From Clostridiaceae bacterium UBA6110 (GTDB lineage Bacteria; Bacillota; Clostridia; Clostridiales; Clostridiaceae), in assembly GCA_002428415.1 (NCBI GenBank), contig DIWI01000109.1:1-6182 (forward strand): DNA of 6,182 bases, read 5' to 3'. Position 1 is the first letter of the stretch. The number at the start of each line of letters is the position of its first letter. Both the position numbers and the translations under genes were made by a program. The notes under the pieces were generated by a model. The model had not been told where the DNA came from. It was given only the letters and a program-made list of their open reading frames with translations, and ran no database searches. Positions 1-5,124 of this stretch are shown here, piece by piece.

Positions 1-1050
1 ATCGGACTCAATGTTTTCGACCAGTCATACATTGACAAGCTCATGATCGAGCTTGATGGCACAAAGAACAAGGGAAACCTTGGAGCAAACGCGATCCTTG
101 GAGTATCCCTTGCTGTAGCCAAGGCTGCTGCAAACTCACTTGGACTTCCACTTTACCAGTATATCGGCGGAGTGAATGCAAAGGTTCTTCCGGCACCAAT
201 GATGAACATCATAAACGGCGGATCCCATGCTGACAACAACGTTGACCTTCAGGAGTTCATGGTAATGCCTCTTGGCGCCAAGAGCTTCTCGCATGCTCTT
301 CAGATGAGCTCAGAGGTTTATGCCGCACTCAAGAGCATCCTTAAGGCTAAGGGTCTGGCAACAGGCGTTGGCGACGAGGGTGGATTCGCACCTGACCTAA
401 GCTCAAACGAAGAGGCAATAAAGATAATCATAGAGGCTATCGAGAAGGCTGGTTTCGTACCAGGCAAGGACATCTACATAGCTCTTGACCCTGCATCATC
501 AGAGTTCTTCGAGGATGGACTTTACAACCTCAAGAGCGAAGGAAGAAAGCTTACTCCTGCCGAGATGGTAGAGTACTATGCTGACCTCGTTGAGAAGTAT
601 CCTATAATCTCAATCGAAGACGGTATGGCAGAGGAAGACTGGGAAGGCTGGAAGCTCATCACTGACAGGCTTGGAGGAAAGATCCAGCTCGTTGGAGACG
701 ACCTCTTCGTTACAAACGTTGAGAGACTCAAGATGGGTATCGAGAGAAAGACAGCTAACTCGATCCTTATAAAGCTTAACCAGATAGGATCACTGACAGA
801 GACTCTTGATGCCATCGAGATGGCTAACAGAGCCGGATATACTGCAGTAATATCCCACAGGTCAGGCGAGACTGAGGACAGCACAATAGCTGACCTTGCA
901 GTAGCACTGAATGCAGGACAGATCAAGACTGGCGCACCTGCAAGGACAGAGAGAGTCGCTAAGTACAACCAGCTTCTCAGAATCGAGGAAGAGCTCGATG
1001 AAGTTGCACAGTACAGAGGACTTGACGGATTCTTCAACCTTAAGAAGTAA
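1..1050 (+). CDS. eno: Enolase, 5'-truncated by the window edge
   Basis: Enolase (2-phosphoglycerate hydratase) interconverts 2-phosphoglycerate and phosphoenolpyruvate in cytoplasmic glycolysis. The reading frame is open from base 1, so the real start lies upstream; 349 residues are visible, and about 80 N-terminal residues are missing compared with the usual length near 430. Visible hallmarks in order are NIINGGSHADNN (substrate loop), GDEGGFAP at about nt 370-393 (catalytic acid/base Glu), ALDPASSEF (first Mg ligand Asp), SIEDGM (Glu ligand), VGDDL (Asp ligand), the signature LIKLNQIGSLTET (catalytic Lys) and SHRSGETED (substrate-binding His/Arg/Ser). The C-terminus ends normally in YRGLDGFFNLKK, and no residue looks out of place. 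The ATG at nt 43 is internal and not the start. The gene is followed after 31 nt by a strong terminator, so it is probably the last gene of its transcript. Confidence 0.98.
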   Translation: MGLNVFDQSYIDKLMIELDGTKNKGNLGANAILGVSLAVAKAAANSLGLPLYQYIGGVNAKVLPAPMMNIINGGSHADNNVDLQEFMVMPLGAKSFSHALQMSSEVYAALKSILKAKGLATGVGDEGGFAPDLSSNEEAIKIIIEAIEKAGFVPGKDIYIALDPASSEFFEDGLYNLKSEGRKLTPAEMVEYYADLVEKYPIISIEDGMAEEDWEGWKLITDRLGGKIQLVGDDLFVTNVERLKMGIERKTANSILIKLNQIGSLTETLDAIEMANRAGYTAVISHRSGETEDSTIADLAVALNAGQIKTGAPARTERVAKYNQLLRIEEELDEVAQYRGLDGFFNLKK

Positions 1051-1081
1051 GAAGCCGTAAAAGAAACAGAATATAAACATC

Positions 1082-1123
1082 AATCAGGCTCCGGAATCAG
1101 TTCCGGAGCCTGATTTCCTTTTT
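1082..1123 (+). terminator. Rho-independent terminator of eno
   Basis: A perfect 15-bp stem, AATCAGGCTCCGGAA (1082-1096) with TTCCGGAGCCTGATT (1101-1115), closes a TCAG tetraloop. It is followed by TCC and then five T (1119-1123). It lies 31 nt after the eno stop codon and separates eno from the next unit. Confidence 0.93.
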
Positions 1124-1183
1124 CTGGCCTTTATCCCGCATTTTTATTTATTATTACATGCTATCTGCAGTGTTAAGGTTTGC

Positions 1184-1202
1184 ATTCTGTATGAATTCTG
1201 TA
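1184..1202 (+). repeat. Direct repeat ATTCTGTA x2, possible operator
   Basis: ATTCTGTA occurs at 1184-1191 and again at 1195-1202, with starts 11 bp apart (about one helical turn). The pair lies immediately upstream of the weak -35 of the promoter at 1204-1231. A third partial copy, CTGTA, is at 1215-1219 inside the spacer. The position fits a regulator binding site, but no regulator is known and the repeat could be chance in an AT-rich spacer. Confidence 0.35.
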
Positions 1203-1203
1203 A

Positions 1204-1231
1204 TTAATGCTGAACTGTAGAGTGTTATATT
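1204..1231 (+). promoter_or_regulatory. Promoter of the serpin-like gene pair (extended -10)
   Basis: TGT-TATATT (TG at 1223-1224, hexamer 1226-1231) is a good extended -10 element. The best -35 candidate, TTAATG at 1204-1209 with a 16-bp spacer, matches the TTGACA consensus at only three positions; a weak -35 is common with extended -10 promoters. Transcription would start near 1238, giving a leader of about 29 nt before the ATG at 1267. The upstream 1124-1183 stretch is AT-rich and shows nothing else I can name. Confidence 0.55.
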
Positions 1232-1266
1232 CTAATCAAAGGTATAACCACTACGGAGGGATTTAA

Positions 1267-2334
1267 ATGAAGAAGATTATTGCGATGATGGCAATGGTTT
1301 CTATCCTCTTGGGAACGATCGGATGCTCAGCTGCACCTGAAAATGGATCAGAGGTTCAGGCCAAGGACCTGAAGGTGTCTGAAAAGACCAGCATGCACGC
1401 GGTGCTTGATGTCCCGATGGAAGACAGCAACATGCTTTACTGCGTGACTTTCCAGCTTGCGTGGAACGAGCTTATGGATAACGTTCTTAAAGGGGACATC
1501 ATACTTGAATCGGAGAAGGAGATCAGCTCCAGGCTTAACCTTCAGAATCAGACCAAGGGGAGCCTGTCGCCAGAAGATTACATTGCTATGGTTGGAATGG
1601 GCAGGGACGATATAGTAAAAAAGATAAATGATGAGATGGACAGGAAGTTTGCCGAGGAAGACAAGTGGAAGGTTGAATCAGAGGTTGGACCTGACGATTA
1701 CCTGGCTTTTGCGTTCCTGAAGAAGGTGTTGGAGTTCGGCACATCATTTGAAAAGGTTGAGGACGGTCTGGATTTCAAGGGCACGAAGGTAGCATCCTTC
1801 GGCATAATGACTGTTAAGGACCCGGAAGTCAGGGAGAAGCTTGCACTGCAGGTTGAACTGCTTTACTACAAAAACGACAAGGAGTTTATCATAAGGCTTA
1901 AGGATAAGGCTGCAAAAGAGGAGCTCAACCTTGCCATGCTTCCTGAAGAAGAGACTCTGGAAAAGATGGTTGACAAGGCCAGAAGCCTTGAGGGTCAGCC
2001 TGTTAAGCTCGGACCTTCGGATGTGCTGAACATTCCGGTGATTGCTTTTGACATCAAGCATAATTACAAGGAGCTTGAGAACCAGGCTATCATGAACAAG
2101 GGCTTTGAAGGATATTCAATAGGTTCTGCACTTCAGAGGATCGAGTTCGTGCTGAACGAGAGCGGAGCTGTCCTTAAGTCCAAGGCTGAGATAACCATGG
2201 TGACATCTATGCCGGTTGAGCCGAAATCCCTGATACTAAACGACTCATTCCTTCTGTACATGACCGAGACCGGACAGAGTGATCCTTATCTCGTGGTTTA
2301 TGTAGACAACGCGGAAATCCTGACAGCAAAGTGA
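1267..2334 (+). CDS. Divergent serpin-like surface lipoprotein (first of a tandem pair)
   Basis: The 355-residue protein starts at an ATG six bases after GGAGGG (1255-1260). Residues 1-19 are a signal peptide ending in LGTIGC, so Cys20 is the likely lipidated residue; Thr at -3 is less usual than Leu. By eye the rest follows serpin architecture. Residues 146-181 (YLAFAFLKK...F..NF/SFEK...LDFKG..V.SFGIM) resemble the 'NAIYFKG.W...F' strand region. Residues 197-231 (ELLYYKNDKEF...LAMLPEEETLE) resemble 'ELPYKG...ILPDEG.LEE'. Residues 256-300 (IPVIAFDIKHNY...NKGF...EFVLNESG) resemble the lead-in to the reactive-loop hinge. Residues 327-348 (SFLLYM...DPYLVVYVD) resemble 'PFLFLI...ILFMGRV'. The spacing from hinge Gly300 to Phe328 is 28 residues against 26 in alpha-1-antitrypsin. 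Missing are the N-terminal SPLS motif, the Asn and Trp of the shutter/breach strand and the small residues of an inhibitory hinge. Serpin relatedness is inference; inhibitory activity is doubtful. An unrelated surface protein family remains possible. Confidence 0.6.
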   Translation: MKKIIAMMAMVSILLGTIGCSAAPENGSEVQAKDLKVSEKTSMHAVLDVPMEDSNMLYCVTFQLAWNELMDNVLKGDIILESEKEISSRLNLQNQTKGSLSPEDYIAMVGMGRDDIVKKINDEMDRKFAEEDKWKVESEVGPDDYLAFAFLKKVLEFGTSFEKVEDGLDFKGTKVASFGIMTVKDPEVREKLALQVELLYYKNDKEFIIRLKDKAAKEELNLAMLPEEETLEKMVDKARSLEGQPVKLGPSDVLNIPVIAFDIKHNYKELENQAIMNKGFEGYSIGSALQRIEFVLNESGAVLKSKAEITMVTSMPVEPKSLILNDSFLLYMTETGQSDPYLVVYVDNAEILTAK

Positions 2335-2350
2335 AGATGAGGTGACAGCT

Positions 2351-3427
2351 ATGAAAAAGAGATTCATTGCCGGGATTGCAGTAGTAGCAGTGGCTGCTGC
2401 AGCGGCCGCATACTTGCTCTGGCCAAGGCCGGAAGACCAGCATGAGGTAGTGGCGAAGGTATTGGCTGAGACTAAAGACACCAGGATGGTTCCTGTACTT
2501 AATGTGCCTCTTGAGAGTGGTAATGTTATCTGGTCCGTTACCTTCCAGCTTGCATGGAACGAGCTTGTGGAGAATGTAATCAGGGAAGGAATCCTCCTTG
2601 AGTCGGAGAGGGCTTACAGCACTGAGCTGAACCTGATGAAACAGAAGAAAGAGTCTCTTGATGAGGCAGACTACATAGCCATGGTTGGAATGGGACGGGA
2701 AGGAATTGTAGACAAGGTCAATGCCGAGCTTGAAAAGAAGTTCGGTGAAGGTGGGAAGTGGAAGGTTGAATCAAAGGTGGACCCTGAGAGCTATCTTGCC
2801 TTTGCGTTCCTGAAGAAGTCCGTAGCATTTGCGGAGAACTTTGAAAAGGTGACAAAGGGACTTGATTTCAAGGGGACTGTGGTCCAGTCCTTCGGCATCA
2901 TGGAAGAAGGGGATGCAGTCAGAAGGGGAAAGCTTGAGGAACAGGTTGAAATATTGTATTACAAGAATGACGAGGAATTCATAGTCAGGCTTAAGGACAA
3001 GGATGACAAGGAAGAGCTGTATCTTGCAAAGCTGCCGGCAGAGGACACGCTCGAAGGATTGCTTGAAAAGGCAAGAAGCCTTGAGGGAGAACCTGTTGCG
3101 ATGACCAAGTACGATAAGCTTAACGTCCCGCTTATAGCGATTGACATGAGGAAGGACTATGAGACGCTTATAGGGCAATACCTGATGAACAAGGGCTTTG
3201 AAGATTACTTCATAGGAAGTGCCCTGCAGAGGATGGAGTTCGTTCTGAATGAAAGCGGTGCAGCCTTGAAATCGAAGGCTGAGATAGTCCTTGATAAGTC
3301 AGTGCCTCCACCATCAAAGAACCTGATCTTGGATGATTCCTTCCTGCTGTGTATGGTAGAGAAAGGGAAGGCTGACCCTTACCTAGTCATATATGTGGAC
3401 AACGCAGAACTCCTCAATGCCAGGTAG
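2351..3427 (+). CDS. Divergent serpin-like protein with N-terminal membrane anchor (second of the pair)
   Basis: This is a paralogue of the preceding gene, 16 nt downstream of its stop and surely co-transcribed. I choose the ATG at 2351 (358 residues): the Shine-Dalgarno GAGGTG (2339-2344) sits six bases before it and overlaps the in-frame GTG at 2342, which has no site of its own. Residues 5-24 are a hydrophobic, alanine-rich segment after MKKR. There is no Cys, so it is a signal anchor or a signal peptidase I substrate rather than a lipoprotein. Identity to the first protein is about 60% by eye over residues 49-184, with long identical blocks such as VTFQLAWNEL, DYIAMVGMGR, YLAFAFLKK, FVLNESG and LKSKAEI. 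The same serpin-like landmarks appear: hinge NESGAALKSKAEI (300-312), SFLLCM (330-335) and DPYLVIYVD (342-350). The putative exposed loop (about 313-327) is its own and proline-rich. The function is unknown. Confidence 0.6.
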   Translation: MKKRFIAGIAVVAVAAAAAAYLLWPRPEDQHEVVAKVLAETKDTRMVPVLNVPLESGNVIWSVTFQLAWNELVENVIREGILLESERAYSTELNLMKQKKESLDEADYIAMVGMGREGIVDKVNAELEKKFGEGGKWKVESKVDPESYLAFAFLKKSVAFAENFEKVTKGLDFKGTVVQSFGIMEEGDAVRRGKLEEQVEILYYKNDEEFIVRLKDKDDKEELYLAKLPAEDTLEGLLEKARSLEGEPVAMTKYDKLNVPLIAIDMRKDYETLIGQYLMNKGFEDYFIGSALQRMEFVLNESGAALKSKAEIVLDKSVPPPSKNLILDDSFLLCMVEKGKADPYLVIYVDNAELLNAR

Positions 3428-3452
3428 CTGAAGCTAATGACTTGCTATGCTG

Positions 3453-3495
3453 GGACAAGCCTGTATACTTTTGACAGGCTTGTTCATCTTTTGTT
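3453..3495 (+). terminator. Terminator after the serpin-like pair
   Basis: ACAAGCCTGT (3455-3464) pairs with ACAGGCTTGT (3474-3483) across a 9-nt loop. The stem extends to 12 bp with one G-T and one G-C pair at 3453-3454/3484-3485. A T-rich tail, ATCTTTTGTT, follows. It lies 25 nt after the stop codon. Confidence 0.8.
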
Positions 3496-3557
3496 AATTT
3501 CTTTGTGAAAATCGTGTTTTTTGGTATTGTTAAGAAATCTGATTTGTTATATTATAT

Positions 3558-3586
3558 TTGTTATAGAGTTTGAAATATGTTAAAAT
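3558..3586 (+). promoter_or_regulatory. Promoter of secG
   Basis: TTGTTA (3558-3563, 4/6 to the -35 consensus), a 17-bp spacer, and the extended -10 TGT-TAAAAT (TG at 3578-3579, hexamer 3581-3586) form a well-matched sigma-A type promoter. The predicted start near 3593 would leave a leader of about 24 nt that contains the ribosome binding site at 3606-3611. Confidence 0.75.
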
Positions 3587-3616
3587 GAGTTGTTGATTAC
3601 AGCTCAGGAGGAATTT

Positions 3617-3847
3617 ATGAACGGTTTCTTGATATTTATTGAATTTGTTTTGGCGATTGCCATGATAGCAGTAGTACTTATGCAGCAGAGCAAATCCGAC
3701 GGTCTGAAGGGATTCACAGGCGGCGGAACACAGGAGACATTCTTCAGCAAGAACAGGTCAAGGACTGGAGAAGCCTTCTTAAAGAAAATAACGGTGCTCC
3801 TGGCGATACTTTTCGCAGTGAACACAATCCTAATGAACATACTATAG
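3617..3847 (+). CDS. secG: Preprotein translocase subunit SecG
   Basis: SecG is the small accessory subunit of the SecYEG channel in the cytoplasmic membrane and assists SecA-driven export. The ATG at 3617 follows AGGAGG (3606-3611) by five bases, giving 76 residues, a normal length. Upstream in-frame TTG codons at 3590 and 3593 are not preceded by a Shine-Dalgarno site and lie at or before the predicted transcription start. The protein has two membrane helices (about residues 3-22 and 56-75) joined by the family loop with VLMQQSKSDGLKGFTGGG, a Phe-Phe, and a basic stretch ending in FLKKIT. It is flanked by its own promoter and terminator. Together with eno upstream it matches the eno-secG neighbourhood known from many Firmicutes, although here two genes separate them. 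Confidence 0.95.
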   Translation: MNGFLIFIEFVLAIAMIAVVLMQQSKSDGLKGFTGGGTQETFFSKNRSRTGEAFLKKITVLLAILFAVNTILMNIL

Positions 3848-3854
3848 GATAACT

Positions 3855-3883
3855 ATGCTGTCTTGCAGGCAGCATTTTATTTT
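3855..3883 (+). terminator. Terminator of secG
   Basis: ATGCTGTCT (3855-3863) pairs with AGGCAGCAT (3867-3875) in a 9-bp stem with one G-T pair and a three-base loop. It is followed by TTTTATTTT. It begins eight bases after the secG stop codon. Confidence 0.8.
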
Positions 3884-3995
3884 ACACTGATTTCGCATAT
3901 ATGGAGCAGCCATGGCGATCACCGATATAAAGAACCTGAAGAACTCTTGATATTGAATGAAAGTCATGACAGCTTCTATTTATTTGGAGGGAAGA

Positions 3996-4961
3996 ATGAG
4001 AAGATCGGCATTTAAGCTTATTGTACTAATTGCATCTGTCTTCCTTCTTGCCGGGTGTTCCGGAAAGGAAGAGGTACCTGCCGGGAAATTTCCTGAAAAG
4101 GAGATAGAGGTTCCGGTTAAGGGCGGAACTCTCAAGGGCACGCTGATGGAGCCATCTGGTGCTTCAGGAACTCTTGCAATAATCGTGGCGGGTTCAGGCC
4201 CTACTGACAGGAACGGGAACAATCCACAGGCTGGGGAGAACAACAGCCTGAAGATGATTGCTGAAGCACTGGCTGAGGCCGGGGTTTCAAGCTTCAGATA
4301 TGACAAGAGGGGAATAGCAAAGAGCGCTGACCTGGTGAAGAAGGAGGAAGACCTCATTTTCACCGACTACAGCGATGACATAGTAAAGATCGCAGCCTAT
4401 TTCAAGGATTATAATAAAATTGTGCTTATCGGCCACAGCGAAGGGGCAATGCTAGCTTCTGTTGCCGAGAAGGATCTTCCAGGTCTCTCAGGACTGGTAA
4501 TGGTATCTGGAATCGGCACACCTGCAGATGTGACACTTAAGAGACAGCTGAAGGCATCAGGCGAAGATATATACAACAGGTCGCTTCCAATAATCGACAG
4601 CCTGACGAATGGTCAGAAGGTCACTGAAATACCTGCCGACCTCTTCATGCTGTTCAGGCCAAGCGTCCAGCCTTATCTCATATCATGGTTCAGGTTTGAT
4701 CCTTCAGAGGTAATGAAGGGTGTGAAGGCGAAGACTCTGATACTTCAGGGTGACAATGACATGCAGGTGGGTGTTGAGGATGCCAGGCTTCTGCATGAAT
4801 CTAAGCCTGATTCGACAATGTTCATCATACCCGGAATGAACCATGTGCTTAAGGAAGCACCGACGGATAGAGATGGAAATCTCAAGACCTATTCCGATCC
4901 AAACTTACCCCTGGATCCGGAATTTAAGGAAAAACTAATTGATTTTGTAAGCGGTTTATAA
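3996..4961 (+). CDS. Lipoprotein alpha/beta hydrolase, EstD-like esterase
   Basis: This is a predicted cell-surface serine hydrolase of the alpha/beta fold, probably a carboxylesterase; the substrate is unknown. The ATG at 3996 is four bases after GGAGGG (3986-3991), giving 321 residues. The in-frame ATG at 3957 would bury the signal peptide behind 13 residues and lacks a ribosome binding site. Residues 1-20 are a signal peptide with a textbook lipobox LLAGC (lipidated Cys21). The fold motifs are complete: oxyanion-side loop GSGPTDRNGNN (66-76), FRYDKRGIAKS (100-110), nucleophile elbow GHSEG with Ser148, acid in GDNDMQV (probably Asp255) and GMNH with His283. GSGPTDR.GN plus RYDKRG plus GHSEG is the combination I know from EstD of Thermotoga maritima; this protein is shorter and lacks that enzyme's extra N-terminal domain. 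No convincing promoter was found in 3884-3995. No terminator follows, so read-through into the pyrophosphatase gene is possible. Confidence 0.88.
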   Translation: MRRSAFKLIVLIASVFLLAGCSGKEEVPAGKFPEKEIEVPVKGGTLKGTLMEPSGASGTLAIIVAGSGPTDRNGNNPQAGENNSLKMIAEALAEAGVSSFRYDKRGIAKSADLVKKEEDLIFTDYSDDIVKIAAYFKDYNKIVLIGHSEGAMLASVAEKDLPGLSGLVMVSGIGTPADVTLKRQLKASGEDIYNRSLPIIDSLTNGQKVTEIPADLFMLFRPSVQPYLISWFRFDPSEVMKGVKAKTLILQGDNDMQVGVEDARLLHESKPDSTMFIIPGMNHVLKEAPTDRDGNLKTYSDPNLPLDPEFKEKLIDFVSGL

Positions 4962-4972
4962 TTAAATATAAT
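4945..4972 (+). promoter_or_regulatory. Promoter of hppA with duplicated TATAATTA
   Basis: TTGTAA (4945-4950, 4/6), a 16-bp spacer and a perfect TATAAT (4967-4972) make a good promoter whose -35 lies inside the last codons of the hydrolase gene. A second perfect TATAAT is at 4957-4962, as part of a direct repeat TATAATTA (4957-4964 and 4967-4974), but it has no acceptable -35. Initiation near 4979 would give a leader of about 146 nt. Confidence 0.6.
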
Positions 4973-4986
4973 TATAGATAAACATG

Positions 4987-5021
4987 AAAGCAGTATCATA
5001 TATAGAAAGAAGATACGCTTT
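4987..5021 (+). other. Hairpin 1 in the hppA leader
   Basis: AAAGC (4987-4991) and GTATC (4993-4997) pair with GATAC (5012-5016) and GCTTT (5017-5021). The result is a 10-bp stem with one bulged A (4992) and a 14-nt A-rich loop. No T-run follows, so it is not an intrinsic terminator of the hydrolase gene. It lies just after the predicted hppA transcription start. Confidence 0.5.
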
Positions 5022-5030
5022 AGGACAAGA

Positions 5031-5063
5031 CCTGGAATGTCAGGATGAACCTGACTTACCAGG
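5031..5063 (+). other. Hairpin 2 in the hppA leader
   Basis: CCTGG (5031-5035) pairs with CCAGG (5059-5063), and TCAGG (5040-5044) with CCTGA (5050-5054), around a five-base loop. The segment between the two stems can add A-T and G-C pairs separated by two single mismatches. No T-run follows. Its 3' side ends about 50 nt before the ribosome binding site, so it does not itself cover that site. Confidence 0.5.
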
Positions 5064-5082
5064 GTGATTACTTATATAACAA

Positions 5083-5105
5083 GGTAATAAGGTAATAAAA
5101 GGTAA
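5083..5105 (+). repeat. Three GGTAA units upstream of the hppA ribosome binding site
   Basis: GGTAA starts at 5083, 5091 and 5101, each followed by an A-rich run. The first can pair back to ATTACTT (5067-5073) with one bulged G, forming a weak third hairpin. It may be polymerase slippage in a purine-rich leader or a functional single-stranded region before the ribosome binding site GGGAG (5112-5116). Confidence 0.4.
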
Positions 5106-5124
5106 AAAAAAGGGAGTGTTGTCA

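Noticed and set aside
576..1037. Open frame on the - strand within eno (also 862-1083)
   Set aside because: It is antisense to an intact, highly conserved enolase, has no ribosome binding site, and its composition is that of a shadow frame.
2342..2350. GTG start for the second serpin-like gene
   Set aside because: The GTG is part of the Shine-Dalgarno GAGGTG for the ATG at 2351.
2771..3178. Open frames on the - strand within the second serpin-like gene (also 1744-2061 in the first)
   Set aside because: They are shadows of coding frames conserved between the two paralogues; no start signals.
3912..3950. Twelve-codon frame MAITDIKNLKNS after GGAG, between secG and the esterase
   Set aside because: Too short to support; it could be a leader peptide or a gene remnant, but nothing distinguishes it from chance.
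3963..3970. Palindrome GTCATGAC upstream of the esterase
   Set aside because: Eight bases only, no longer symmetry and no promoter next to it, so it is not supportable as an operator.
3957..3995. Upstream in-frame ATG for the esterase
   Set aside because: No Shine-Dalgarno before it, and it would add 13 residues ahead of a normal lipoprotein signal peptide; the ATG at 3996 has GGAGGG.
4987..5063. Terminator for the esterase gene
   Set aside because: Both hairpins lack a following T-run and lie downstream of a good promoter, so they are better read as part of the hppA leader.
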